The translations under genes were made by a program, and so were the position numbers. The notes under the pieces were generated by a model that made no database searches, was not told the DNA's origin, and was given only the letters and a program-made list of their open reading frames with translations. DNA of 64,000 nucleotides, taken from Afipia carboxidovorans OM5 (GTDB taxonomy: Bacteria > Pseudomonadota > Alphaproteobacteria > Rhizobiales > Xanthobacteraceae). This document shows, piece by piece, positions 36,300-45,680 of the stretch; position 1 is the first letter of the stretch, and every line of letters starts with the position of its first letter. The stretch is from the NCBI RefSeq assembly GCF_000218565.1, contig NC_015689.1, positions 1 to 64,000 of the forward strand, given 5' to 3'.

Positions 36300-36723
36300 A
36301 GTAGCCGCACGTGCCAACGGTGCTATGATTGTAGCGCCTCATGGGTCGGCGTTGGTACGTGAAGGTTTTGCGAGGCGATAGCCAAGCTTCAGCCACCGTA
36401 TATTCTGATATGATGTCGGCATTCACATTCTTCAAATTAAAGCTGACCTGCAGCTGATCCTGGGACCGGATGGGCGATGATCTTCGCTATTCGATATACA
36501 GTAATATAGATAATGTTTGACCGCCCAGGGCATTGCAGTGTCAGAGCCCATTGCAGAACCGCGCTACAATTGAAGCGGATCGTCGGCGAGGCATAAGTTA
36601 GTTCATTGCAACGTTGCATCTCGCGTTGGTATGCCTAATCTCCTCTACTAAGAGCCATTCTAAAGAATGGTAGTCGTCCGCTCTGTTGAGAGCGGGGCGA
36701 CTTCCCCCTGGAGAGGGAGCGCC
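36300..36723. other. Gap before coxH with a structured leader
   Basis: About 420 bp without a convincing gene. Near its end, 36672-36702 forms a 12-bp stem (AGTCG and CCGCTCT pairing with AGAGCGG and CGACT) with a GTTG loop, just before the coxH ribosome-binding site GGAGAGGGAG. A smaller hairpin, CCATTCT-AA-AGAATGG, lies immediately upstream. They may control coxH translation or stop read-through from coxG. Confidence 0.5.
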
Positions 36724-37924
36724 ATGGGACTAAAGCACGATTTATGGTTGGTTGCCCTGTCCTTGGTAATGGCTTTTCAAGCCAGTTATGTCGGATTGCA
36801 TCTGGCACGTAAGACAGGCCTCGCGCGGGGAATCCGTCGTCGTGCCATTATTTCAATGTCGGCACTCTCTATCGCGTTGGCGATCTGGACGATGCACTTC
36901 ATCGGAATACTGGCCGTCAAATTGCCGGTTCCTGTCGATTTCCTGGCTTTGCCGACCTTGGCGTCTTTTCTTGTTTGTGTGCTGGTCGTGGGCGGTGCGG
37001 TGTTGGCGATGGGGGCGGGCGTGGCAAAGCTCAACCGTATCGCACTGGCGGCGGTATTGATTGGGGGCCGGGATTGTCACCATGCACTATCTCGGCATGT
37101 GCGCACTGCACTCTAGCATCAACATGGCGCACGCACATTTGTTTGTGGCGGCGAGCATTGTGATCGGAATCGCAGCATCCGGCCTATCGTTGTGGTTGGC
37201 GTTTGTCGGGGCGACATGGCGTTCGACCGCTTTATCCGCCGCGGTGATGGCCCTTGCTATTTCGGCAATGCACTACACCGCTATGGCTGGGTTTGAGATC
37301 GTTTCGCTGTGCGAGCCTAGCAGTGTGATTGAAGTGCCCGCGCTGTCTCAGGGATTACTCGCAATTATTGTCGCAGTGACGGCGTTTGTAATCTCCGGAA
37401 TTTTCCTGCTCACGCTAATGCCGGAGGGCGGTCTTATTGCGGTCGCACCCGTTGATTTATCCGCGTCTCAAGGTCGTATGGTTTTGCAAGTTGGAGAGCC
37501 GACAACAAACTTAAAAGAGTCTCCCGGAAATGCCTCGTTTTCGATTTTACATCGTGTCCTTCCTGTCGAGAAAAACGGTCAGCGCTGCACGATGCTGATC
37601 TCTCGGCTTTTTGCGGTACAGCCCCAAGCCCATTACACTTTATTATTTGACGGTGAAGCCACTTGGTTTTGTCCGCTGTCCCTTTCGCAGGTCGCCAAAG
37701 TCTTGGATTCGGCGAACTTCGCACAAGTCCACCGCAGCCATATCATTGACCTCGACCGTTTCAGGCTTGTGCGCGGAACAGGCAACGGCGGAATGTTCGA
37801 GGCAATAAGCAAGACCCCTTATAAAGTTCCGCTTAGCCGGGCTCGCCGCGCGTGGATAAAGCAGCAACTGCAGGTCAGATTCAGCCCCGCGCAACAATAT
37901 TACGCCCCCTCGGGTTCAAAATAG
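36724..37924 (+). pseudogene. coxH: CoxH, MHYT-LytTR regulator, frameshifted in this sequence
   Basis: A paralogue of CoxC with an MHYT membrane sensor (MHFIGI, MHYLGM, MHYTAM) and a LytTR DNA-binding domain (LFAVQPQAHYTLLFDGEATWF, FAQVHRSHIIDLDRF). The first frame runs from ATG 36724 (behind GGAGAGGGAG) to a stop at 37116. The second begins at 37061 and reads to 37924. Removing one G from the five-G run at 37063-37067 joins them into a 399-residue protein, 3 residues shorter than CoxC. Either the gene is broken, the run is slippery, or the sequence has an error there. Confidence 0.85.
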
Positions 37925-38092
37925 GTCAGGCAAACTTCAGCAGTTCATGCGGGAAAATCGTAGTTCGTGTTCTTTCGCGTACAAACTCGTGATTTCTTCT
38001 GCGCGTTCATTCACGCCAGGTTGCTCTGATATCGTTTGAGCTTTTACATCCTAGGCAAATTGCTGCAAAGACAGCATCCTGGGAGGGTCGAA

Positions 38093-38353
38093 GTGATTCT
38101 TGGATCATTAGGCTACCACTATCGTTCATCGAATGGTCCAGTGACGATTCTGGCAGGTTTGGACGAGGACGCTCAGGTGCTTGCTGGCAGTTCCAGCATA
38201 ATACCCGCGTTGAATCTACCGACAGCGGTCCTTGAGCATTCGGCCGACGCCGACGGGATGCTGGCATTATTCCCCGTCCTTCATCGAACGCCAAACTTCG
38301 ATTGGTCGAAAGTTGTGACGATATATCCAGTGATGCGTGAAGCTGCGCTATGA
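38093..38353 (+). pseudogene. CoxM N-terminal fragment (relic) before coxI
   Basis: An 86-codon frame starting with GTG behind GGGAGGG. Its first 49 codons align with CoxM residues 2-50 from the GTG on: VILGSLGYHY to VIPGSFDYHR, DEDAQVLAGSSSIIP to GEDARPLAGGHSLIP, and LEH to PEH, with one codon missing. The preceding 15 bases (CCTGGGAGGGTCG form) also match those before coxM. The remaining codons are not CoxM-like. The stop overlaps the coxI start (ATGA), so it could still be translated. It is best read as a degraded second coxM. Confidence 0.65.
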
Positions 38354-39357
38354 AGACTCATGATGGCAATTGGGAAATTTTTGAGGACTACGTTCTCGAC
38401 TTCGCTCTTGAGCAGATGCGCGCAGGTACGCGGATTGCGATCGTCACCCTTACTAGGATCGAGGGATCCTCGCCGCGGCCGTTAGGCGCGCAGATGGTGG
38501 TGTCGGAAACCGAGAAGTGGGTAGGTTATCTTTCCGGAGGATGTATTGAGCGGGCCGTTGTTGCTGAAGCGCTCGAAGCCATTAGAGAAGGCAAAAATCG
38601 GACAGTGCGCTATGGACGTGGTTCGAAATATTTCGACATTCAATTGCCTTGCGGAAGCGCCATTGAACTTGTGTTCGAAGTGGATAGACGATTAGTCGAG
38701 CTTTCGAATATAGATGAGTTGTTGCGCAGTCGCCGGCCCGCTTCGATGACGATCACAGTGTCCCACAACGATGGTGGCCATGATGAATTTGAACGATGCT
38801 ACTATCTGCCACGCCGGCAATTGCTGATCGCCGGAGTCGGCCCCTCAGCTGTGCAACTTGCTCGTCTGGCGCGTGTGAGTGGGTTTGACGTTCAACTCTA
38901 TTCGCCTGATAAACCGACGCTGCAAGCTGCAGAATTATATGATGTAAGGATCACTGGTGTCACCAGCCCGACCGTGCTTCCTCCTCTCTGTGCCGATTCA
39001 CGAACCGCATTTGTGTCCATGTTCCACGATCACAACTGGGAACTTAGTTTTCTGCCGGAGATACTCAAAACAGAAGCTTTTTATATTGGTGCACTGGGTA
39101 GCCGCGCGACGCATCGCCAGCGGTTGGTGCAATTGAGCCGGCTTGGAATCGATGAGATGCAACTTAAGCGTATTCACGGGCCAGCTGGGCTTTATTTCGG
39201 AGGAAAAAGCGCGAGTGATGTTGCGCTTTCGATTCTTTCGGAGATTTCCCAGCTTGAGCAAGACGAACAGCAGAGAGCACTTCGTGCTTTCACCACTGAT
39301 AATGTGCATCTCATCCAGGCGCTCGCTGGATCGCCTAGCGTAAATGGTGTTGTGTGA
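38350..39357 (+). CDS. coxI: CoxI, XdhC/CoxF-family maturation protein
   Basis: A 335-residue XdhC-family protein. The N-terminal part has RIEGSSPRPLGAQMVVSE and GYLSGGCIERAV (conserved Cys), and the C-terminal Rossmann-like part has LLIAGVGPSAVQLARLA, ALGSRATHRQRL and GPAGLYFGGKSASDVALSILSEI. It probably helps mature the molybdenum cofactor or bring it to the CO dehydrogenase. It is homologous to CoxF but longer at the N-terminus. It is translationally coupled to the CoxM-like fragment. Confidence 0.92.
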   Translation: MKTHDGNWEIFEDYVLDFALEQMRAGTRIAIVTLTRIEGSSPRPLGAQMVVSETEKWVGYLSGGCIERAVVAEALEAIREGKNRTVRYGRGSKYFDIQLPCGSAIELVFEVDRRLVELSNIDELLRSRRPASMTITVSHNDGGHDEFERCYYLPRRQLLIAGVGPSAVQLARLARVSGFDVQLYSPDKPTLQAAELYDVRITGVTSPTVLPPLCADSRTAFVSMFHDHNWELSFLPEILKTEAFYIGALGSRATHRQRLVQLSRLGIDEMQLKRIHGPAGLYFGGKSASDVALSILSEISQLEQDEQQRALRAFTTDNVHLIQALAGSPSVNGVV

Positions 39358-39498
39358 AGCACTCCTGCGTCGCAATTCGAACATGTTTGGCAGTCGTCTT
39401 ACGGTTGTGGCTCCCGTCGCCTCCAATGCTCCGTGTTGACTGGGCTCATGCCTTCATGTCGGCATTAAGCTTCCCCCCAGATGCTTCACGCTGTTTTT

Positions 39499-39600
39499 TC
39501 AGCCGCTTGTTGGTGACTGAAGACTATGACCAAGCGTGAAGTCTGAGAAAATTGAAGCTACGAATATATTGATAGAGGGGACCGTGATGTCACGGGCAAA
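39499..39600. repeat. Left copy of a direct repeat flanking coxK
   Basis: About 100 bp that match 40517-40620 imperfectly. The best-kept part is GAGAAAATTGAAGCT followed by CGAATATA, TGATAGAG and GTGTC/GATGTC blocks. Translated, both copies resemble each other (LLVTEDYDQA against LSVMDHYRQA, then KIEAxNILIE), so they come from the same coding fragment of unknown origin. Confidence 0.75.
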
Positions 39601-39605
39601 GCCGG

Positions 39606-40496
39606 CTAGCCGCGGCGCGCGATCAGAATGCCACCGATCACCGCCACGCCGCCAACGATCTGCAGGGCTGACAGATGTTCTTCAAACAGGCCCCAGGCGA
39701 TAGCGGCTGCCACGAAGGGCTGGATGAGCATGGCGAGTGAGGAGATGGTCGGGGGGAGCCATGCAATCGCGAACGTCACGAGTCCCTGACCGCCGACCTG
39801 CACGATCCACGCGAGCGCGACCACCGTTGCCCAACCCGCGGGACTTGCGGGTACGAAAATTCCTTCGGCCAGCGCTAACGGCAGGGTGATCAAAGTGGCG
39901 GAGGCCGAACTCGCAAACATCACGACGGCGGAGGAAAACCGCTGGCGCGCATACCCGAGCGACATGAAGTAGCCAGCGTAAATGACTGCCGCACCGAGCG
40001 CGATGGCGTCTCCCGAGAGCGCTCCCTTGCCCTGAACCCACCCGCTGCTCACCAGGAGCACGACGCCCACGACAACCATGGCGGTTCCGCTCATGAACAC
40101 GCGCTTGATAGGCCGTCTGAACAGCACCCAGCCGAAGAATGCCGTGAAGACTGGCGTGAGATTGACGAGCAGCGTCGCATTGGCGACCGACGTCTTGTAA
40201 AGCGCTTCGTGCCAGGCGACGAGTTCGATACCGAGGAAGATGCCCGGCACCGAGACTGTCAGCCATTCGCGTAATGTCAGGGGTGTTGCGGTAGCGTCCG
40301 TCTGGCCGCGCATGAGCGCGGCGAACAAGCCGAGCGGCAGCAATGCGAGTGATACGCGCCAAAAGGCCGTTGCGGAGGGGCCAACCTCGGACAGCCGCAC
40401 GAGAATCGGCGCGCACCCAACCGAGATACCTCCGAGCAGCAACGCGGGGAATGCATAGGCCTGAAATGACCGATTTGATTTGACGACCTCAGACAC
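39606..40496 (-). CDS. coxK: CoxK, EamA/DMT-family transporter
   Basis: A 296-residue integral membrane protein with about ten helices and two EamA repeats, as in drug/metabolite exporters (ALLLGGISVGCAPILVRLSE at the start, IVGGVAVIGGILIARRG at the end). I assign it as CoxK because it closes the cox cluster between coxI and cbbR, as I recall for O. carboxidovorans. It is the only cox gene on the minus strand and is flanked by direct repeats of about 100 bp, suggesting it entered as a separate cassette. The substrate is unknown. Confidence 0.75.
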   Translation of the reverse strand: MSEVVKSNRSFQAYAFPALLLGGISVGCAPILVRLSEVGPSATAFWRVSLALLPLGLFAALMRGQTDATATPLTLREWLTVSVPGIFLGIELVAWHEALYKTSVANATLLVNLTPVFTAFFGWVLFRRPIKRVFMSGTAMVVVGVVLLVSSGWVQGKGALSGDAIALGAAVIYAGYFMSLGYARQRFSSAVVMFASSASATLITLPLALAEGIFVPASPAGWATVVALAWIVQVGGQGLVTFAIAWLPPTISSLAMLIQPFVAAAIAWGLFEEHLSALQIVGGVAVIGGILIARRG

Positions 40497-40516
40497 GTCG
40501 CGATCCGCTCAATCTC

Positions 40517-40620
40517 TCAGTCGCTTATCAGTGATGGACCATTATCGGCAGGCACGGAGTCGCGAGAAAATTGAAGCTCCGAATATACTGATAGAGCGGG
40601 CTGTGGTGTCTCGGGCGGGG
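40517..40620. repeat. Right copy of a direct repeat flanking coxK
   Basis: The second copy of the repeat at 39499-39600, in the same orientation, lying between the coxK start and the cbbR stop. One single-base length difference and scattered substitutions separate the two, so the duplication is old. Confidence 0.75.
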
Positions 40621-40632
40621 CGTCATGCAACG

Positions 40633-41571
40633 CTAAAGCCGCTTCTGCGGGGCTTTCGGCAGGTATTTCGCGCCTTCCGCAGCGAAGAAATCAAGCATCG
40701 CCTGTGCCGGTGGCAACAACGTCTTGTCATACCTCCGGACGACGAACCATTGCCTTATCACCGGCAGGCCGGCGATATCGAGCATCACCAGGCGTCCGTC
40801 CTCGATTTCTGTAGCAACGGTGTGCGCGGAGATAAACGCAATGCCGAGTCCGGCGGTCACCGCCTGCTTGATGGTTTCGTTGCTGCTCATCTCCATGCCG
40901 ATGATCGGCTGAAATTTGTTTGCCTCGAATAACTGTTCCATCAGCAGCCGCGTACCGGATCCTTGCTCGCGAGTCAGAAATATCTCGTGTGACAGGTCTG
41001 CGATCGCCAGACCGAAATCCTGTTCGAGCCAGTGCCCTTTCGGCGCGATGATGATGTGAGGATTGTCGCCGATCAGATGGGTTTCGACCTGAATCTCCGC
41101 AGGCGTACGCCCCATGATGGCGATGTCGAGCTCGTAGCCGCGCAGCGCTTCGCGCAGTTCCTGGCGGTTGCCGATTTTTAGTGTGATCTCGACTTGCGGG
41201 TACAGCTTGGAGAAGCCCGCTATCACGAAGGGCACGAAATATTTCGCGGTGCTGACGGCGCCGATCGCGACGCGCCCGCCGGTGTGGCCCGCGATCATGT
41301 CGAGCGACGTCGTGCAGTTCGCGACCGCTGCTTCAATGCGCTCGAGGAGCCCAAGCACTTCCTGACCGGCGCCGGTCAAAATCATGCCGTCGCTGGTGCG
41401 TTGGAGGAGCGGCAATCCTGCAAGGTTCTGCAGGCTGCGAAGCTGAAGCGTGACCGCGGGTTGCGTGAGATGCAGGCGGTTGGCCGCGCCGGTGACGCTG
41501 CCGGTGGCAGCCACGGCACCCAGTGCGCGAAGTTGCCGGATGGTGACGTCTTGCAGCTTCGATATAAGCAA
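40633..41571 (-). CDS. cbbR: CbbR, LysR-type activator of the cbb operon
   Basis: A 312-residue LysR regulator. The N-terminal winged HTH (LRALGAVAATGSVTGAANRLHLTQPAVTLQLRSLQNLAG) is followed by an effector domain (GRVAIGAVSTAKYFVP, EIFLTREQGSGTRLLMEQ). It is divergent from cbbF across 119 bp, the standard arrangement for CbbR, which activates CO2-fixation genes in response to metabolites such as RuBP or NADPH. Confidence 0.95.
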   Translation of the reverse strand: MLISKLQDVTIRQLRALGAVAATGSVTGAANRLHLTQPAVTLQLRSLQNLAGLPLLQRTSDGMILTGAGQEVLGLLERIEAAVANCTTSLDMIAGHTGGRVAIGAVSTAKYFVPFVIAGFSKLYPQVEITLKIGNRQELREALRGYELDIAIMGRTPAEIQVETHLIGDNPHIIIAPKGHWLEQDFGLAIADLSHEIFLTREQGSGTRLLMEQLFEANKFQPIIGMEMSSNETIKQAVTAGLGIAFISAHTVATEIEDGRLVMLDIAGLPVIRQWFVVRRYDKTLLPPAQAMLDFFAAEGAKYLPKAPQKRL

Positions 41572-41595
41572 AACTTTTACCTCATAGAAAATAAC

Positions 41596-41612
41596 TAAAT
41601 TTTACTTATTTA
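41596..41612. promoter_or_regulatory. Candidate CbbR-binding site
   Basis: TAAAT-N7-ATTTA, a symmetric T-N11-A LysR-type motif (TNA-N7-TNA), in the divergent cbbR-cbbF gap 25 bp from the cbbR start. This is where CbbR binds in other autotrophs to repress itself and activate the operon. Confidence 0.6.
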
Positions 41613-41690
41613 AACTTCCCCGTCAATGTTCCCGCAACGCCAAACAAAACAAAAACCGCCGAAAAGGCGGACATCGACCGGGGACGACGA

Positions 41691-42728
41691 ATGGCTCAAG
41701 GGCAGACGCTGCACCAACACCTGACCGGTTTTGCCGCCACGGATCCGGCTCACGGACCTGTCGCCGATGTCGTCGCCGCGTTCGCCATCGCTGCCACCGA
41801 GATTTCCGAACTGATCTCGGGCGGTTTGTTGTCCGGGATCACCGGCGAGGGGCAGACCCGCAACAGCGACGGCGATGTCCAGAAAGATCTCGACATCAAG
41901 GCCGACCAGATCATCCGCGCTGCGCTGGCCGGAACGTCCGTGGCCGCGCTTGCCTCCGAGGAGGCCGAGGAGATCGAGATTTGCGATCCAGCCGGCGCGG
42001 TCAGTGTCGCTTTCGATCCGCTGGATGGTTCGTCGAACATCAATACCAACATGTCCGTCGGCACGATCTTCTCGATCGTGCGAACGCCGTCGCATGCCCG
42101 CGCGGCGTTCACCCAGCCGGGATCGGCACAGTTGGCTGCTGGCTTTGTCGTCTATGGCCCGCAGACCAGTCTTGTCCTGACCCTGGGCGACGGCGTCGAC
42201 GTGTTCACCCTCGATCGCAAGGCGAAGGTGTTTCAGAAAGTCAGGTCGCGAGTTCAGATTCCGGCGCAAACGCCCGAGTACGCGATCAATGCGTCGAACC
42301 GCCGATTCTGGGATCCGCTGATCGTCGCCTTCATCGAGGATTGTCTCGCCGGAAAAGACGGCGTGATGCAGGCCGATTTCAACATGCGCTGGATCGGATC
42401 GATGGTGGCGGAAGCCTACCGGATTCTCGTTCGGGGCGGCATTTTCCTTTACCCCGGCGATACCCGCGAAGGTTACGGCGAGGGCAGGCTGCGCCTGCTC
42501 TACGAAGCGCATCCGATCGCTTTCATCATGGAGCAGGCGGGAGGCGGCGCGACGACCGGACGCCAGCGCATTCTCGACATTACTGCGAATACGCCGCACC
42601 AGCGCGTGCCGCTGATCATGGGTTCGATCGACAGCGTGCGGCGCATCGAGCGCATGCACGGGTCGCCGGACATCAAATTCGAGCGCAATCCGCCGCTTTT
42701 CGCCACCCGCGGCCTATTCCGCATTTGA
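41691..42728 (+). CDS. cbbF: CbbF, fructose/sedoheptulose-bisphosphatase
   Basis: A 345-residue class I fructose-1,6-bisphosphatase that also hydrolyses sedoheptulose-1,7-bisphosphate in Calvin cycles. The metal-binding motif FDPLDGSSNINTNMSVGTIFSI and the region KDGVMQADFNMRWIGSMVAEAYRIL are typical. The first gene of the cbb operon, divergent from cbbR; cbbP follows after 18 bp. Confidence 0.96.
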   Translation: MAQGQTLHQHLTGFAATDPAHGPVADVVAAFAIAATEISELISGGLLSGITGEGQTRNSDGDVQKDLDIKADQIIRAALAGTSVAALASEEAEEIEICDPAGAVSVAFDPLDGSSNINTNMSVGTIFSIVRTPSHARAAFTQPGSAQLAAGFVVYGPQTSLVLTLGDGVDVFTLDRKAKVFQKVRSRVQIPAQTPEYAINASNRRFWDPLIVAFIEDCLAGKDGVMQADFNMRWIGSMVAEAYRILVRGGIFLYPGDTREGYGEGRLRLLYEAHPIAFIMEQAGGGATTGRQRILDITANTPHQRVPLIMGSIDSVRRIERMHGSPDIKFERNPPLFATRGLFRI

Positions 42729-42746
42729 TCTGAGAGGGACGAGTTC

Positions 42747-43619
42747 ATGTCAAGGAAGCATCCCATCATCTCGATCACCGGTTCGTCTGGCGCGGGCACC
42801 ACATCGGTGAAGCGGACGTTCGAACAGATCTTTCGCCGCGAGAACGTGACCGCGGCCTATATCGAGGGCGACGCGTTTCATCGTTACAATCGCGCCGAGA
42901 TGCGCGAACGCATGGCGACGGAAGCCGAACGCGGCAACAAGCATTTCAGCCACTTCAGCGCCGAGACGAATCTGTTCGAAGAGCTGGAGCAGGTTTTCAA
43001 GACCTACGGCGAGACCGGAACGGGCACGACACGTTATTATGTGCATGACGCGGACGAGGCTGCGCTGCATGGCGCCGCACCGGGGACGTTTACCGACTGG
43101 CAGCAACTGCCGGAAAGCTCCGATCTGCTGTTCTACGAGGGTCTGCATGGCGCGGTCGTCACCGACAAGGTGAATGTCGCCCAGCATGCCGACCTCAAGA
43201 TCGGCGTCGTTCCGGTCATCAACCTCGAATGGATCCAGAAGCTGCACCGCGACCGCAGCGCGCGCGGATATTCCACCGAAGCGGTGACGGACACCATCCT
43301 GCGCCGCATGCCGGACTACGTGAATTACATCTGTCCGCAATTCGCCGAGACCGACATCAACTTCCAGCGCATCCCGACGGTCGATACCTCGAACCCGTTC
43401 ATCGCGCGCTGGATTCCGACTCCGGACGAATCGATGGTGGTGATCCGCCTGAAAAATCCGCGCGGCATCGATTTTCCCTATCTGCTGTCGATGATTCCGA
43501 ACAGCTTCATGTCGCGTGCGAATTCGATCGTCATCCACGGCGCGAAGCTCGACCTCGCGATGCAACTGATCCTCACCCCGCTGATCCTGCAACTGATTGA
43601 CCGCAAGAGGCGCGCATGA
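42747..43619 (+). CDS. cbbP: CbbP, phosphoribulokinase
   Basis: A 290-residue bacterial-type phosphoribulokinase making ribulose-1,5-bisphosphate, the CO2 acceptor. P-loop ITGSSGAGTTSVKRTF lies near the N-terminus; YIEGDAFHRYNR and LFYEGLHGAVV (catalytic acid region) are conserved. The length fits the short class I form, which lacks the redox cysteine pair of plants. The stop overlaps cbbT (ATGA). Confidence 0.97.
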   Translation: MSRKHPIISITGSSGAGTTSVKRTFEQIFRRENVTAAYIEGDAFHRYNRAEMRERMATEAERGNKHFSHFSAETNLFEELEQVFKTYGETGTGTTRYYVHDADEAALHGAAPGTFTDWQQLPESSDLLFYEGLHGAVVTDKVNVAQHADLKIGVVPVINLEWIQKLHRDRSARGYSTEAVTDTILRRMPDYVNYICPQFAETDINFQRIPTVDTSNPFIARWIPTPDESMVVIRLKNPRGIDFPYLLSMIPNSFMSRANSIVIHGAKLDLAMQLILTPLILQLIDRKRRA

Positions 43620-45679
43620 CGGCTGATGCCAAGATGTCCGGAGACATCATCACTCTCACACGGCGTGGCAAGAACGCGAACGCCAAGCTGACGCATAGAG
43701 AAATGGCGAACGCCATCCGCTTTCTGGCCATCGATGCGGTGGAGAAAGCCAACTCCGGCCACCCCGGCATGCCGATGGGCATGGCCGATGTTGCAACGGT
43801 GTTGTTCTCGAAATTTCTCAAGTTCGATCCGCTGGCGCCAAGCTGGCTGAACCGCGACCGCTTCGTGCTGTCGGCGGGCCACGGCTCGATGCTGCTCTAC
43901 GCGCTGCTTCATCTGACCGGCTATCGGGAGATGACGATCGACGAGATCAAGTCTTTCCGCCAGTGGGGCTCGAAGACGCCGGGTCATCCCGAGTACGGCC
44001 ACACCCAGGGCGTGGAGACCACGACCGGTCCGCTCGGGCAGGGCATCGCGACGGCGGTCGGCATGGCTCTTTCGGAGCGCATGACCAACGCGCGGCTCGG
44101 CAACGATCTGTTCGAGCATTACACCTACGTGATTTGCGGCGACGGCTGTCTGATGGAAGGCGTCAGTCAGGAAGCGATCTCGCTTGCCGGGCACCTCAAG
44201 CTCGGGCGCCTGATCGTGCTGTTCGACGACAACGGAATCTCGATCGACGGATCGACCTCGCTGTCGTGCTCCGACGATCCGCTGGCGCGGGCGGCAGCCT
44301 CCGGCTGGTCGGTACGCCGCGTGGACGGTCACGATCCTAAAGCCGTTGAAAAGGCGATCGCCGAAGAGCGCGAAACCGACCGTCCGTCGCTGATCGCTTG
44401 CAAAACGCGGATCGGATACGGCTCGCCGGGCCGGGAAGGATCGGAGAAAGCGCATGGCGCTCCGCTCGGGGCCGAAGAGATCGTTTCGACCCGCGCGGCT
44501 TTGGACTGGCCGCATGCGCCGTTCGAAATTCCGCGCGATGTACTTGCGGCCTGGCGCACGGTGGGCGAGCACGGGCAGACCGAGCACAGCAAATGGGTGG
44601 ATCGTCTTGCCCAGCTCGATCGGGAGGAGCGCGAGCATATCAACAGCGTGCTGAGCGGCAAGCTGTCGTCCCAGTATGACGCCGCGATGCGCAAGCTCTG
44701 CGCCGGTTTTGCGACCGAGCAGCCGAAGATCGCGACGCGTCAGGCGTCGCAACAGGTGATCGAGATGCTGGCCTCGGTGCTGCCTAATCTCGCGGGCGGC
44801 TCCGCCGACCTGACGCACTCGAATCTCACCCACGCTAAAAGTCAGAAGCCCATCAAGCCCGGCGATTACGCAGGCAATTACATCCACTACGGCATCCGCG
44901 AGCACGGCATGGCGGCGGCGATGAACGGCATCGCGCTTCATGGCGGGTTCATCCCCTATGGTGGGACGTTCCTGACCTTCGCCGATTACAGCCGGCCGGC
45001 GATCCGCATGGCGGCGCTGATGGGACTGCGCGTCATTCACGTCATGACGCACGACTCCATCGGCCTCGGTGAAGACGGGCCGACGCATCAACCGGTCGAG
45101 CATCTGGCATCGCTGCGCGCGATCCCGAACCTGCTGGTGTTTCGTCCCGCCGATGCGGTCGAGACCGCGGAAGCCTGGGATTGCGCGTTGCGCGCCGAGA
45201 GCCGGCCTTCGATCCTGTGTCTGTCGCGCCAGGCGTTGCCGACATTCCGCAGCGGCAGCAGCGCCATCAACAAGGTGGCGCAAGGCGCCTATCTCGTGCT
45301 CGATCCGCAGGATCGGTGCGACGTGACCCTGATCGCGACCGGCTCCGAAGTCGCGATCGCGCTCGATGCGGCGCGCCTGCTGGAGAAAGACGACATTCGC
45401 GCCGCCGTTGTGTCGGCGCCGTGCCTGGAGCTCTTCGCCGAGCAGCCTGAGGAGTATCGCCGAGCGGTACTCGGACAGCGGCCGCGCGTCGCGATCGAGG
45501 CCGCGATTGAAGGCGCATGGGCGCGTCTGATCGGGGACGATGGCGAGTTTGTCGGGATGACCGGTTTCGGCGCTTCCGCTCCGGCGAATGTGTTGTACCG
45601 CGAATTCGGCATCACGCCGGAAGGCGTCGTGCTTGCGGCCAAGCGTTCCATCGCCCGTTCATCGAGCAAGGGAGTCTAG
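43616..45679 (+). CDS. cbbT: CbbT, transketolase
   Basis: A 687-residue thiamine-diphosphate transketolase for the regenerative phase of the Calvin cycle. TPP-binding GDGCLMEGVSQEAISLAGHL, the N-terminal KANSGHPGMPMGMA and the pyrimidine-domain GEDGPTHQPVEHLASLRAIPN are all present. The ATG overlaps the cbbP stop. It lies in the middle of the operon. Confidence 0.97.
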   Translation: MTADAKMSGDIITLTRRGKNANAKLTHREMANAIRFLAIDAVEKANSGHPGMPMGMADVATVLFSKFLKFDPLAPSWLNRDRFVLSAGHGSMLLYALLHLTGYREMTIDEIKSFRQWGSKTPGHPEYGHTQGVETTTGPLGQGIATAVGMALSERMTNARLGNDLFEHYTYVICGDGCLMEGVSQEAISLAGHLKLGRLIVLFDDNGISIDGSTSLSCSDDPLARAAASGWSVRRVDGHDPKAVEKAIAEERETDRPSLIACKTRIGYGSPGREGSEKAHGAPLGAEEIVSTRAALDWPHAPFEIPRDVLAAWRTVGEHGQTEHSKWVDRLAQLDREEREHINSVLSGKLSSQYDAAMRKLCAGFATEQPKIATRQASQQVIEMLASVLPNLAGGSADLTHSNLTHAKSQKPIKPGDYAGNYIHYGIREHGMAAAMNGIALHGGFIPYGGTFLTFADYSRPAIRMAALMGLRVIHVMTHDSIGLGEDGPTHQPVEHLASLRAIPNLLVFRPADAVETAEAWDCALRAESRPSILCLSRQALPTFRSGSSAINKVAQGAYLVLDPQDRCDVTLIATGSEVAIALDAARLLEKDDIRAAVVSAPCLELFAEQPEEYRRAVLGQRPRVAIEAAIEGAWARLIGDDGEFVGMTGFGASAPANVLYREFGITPEGVVLAAKRSIARSSSKGV

Positions 45680-45680
45680 A

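Noticed and set aside
40480..40932. Plus-strand 150-codon frame between coxK and cbbR
   Set aside because: Its 3' two thirds are antisense to cbbR, and its 5' part is the direct repeat; I keep only the repeat.
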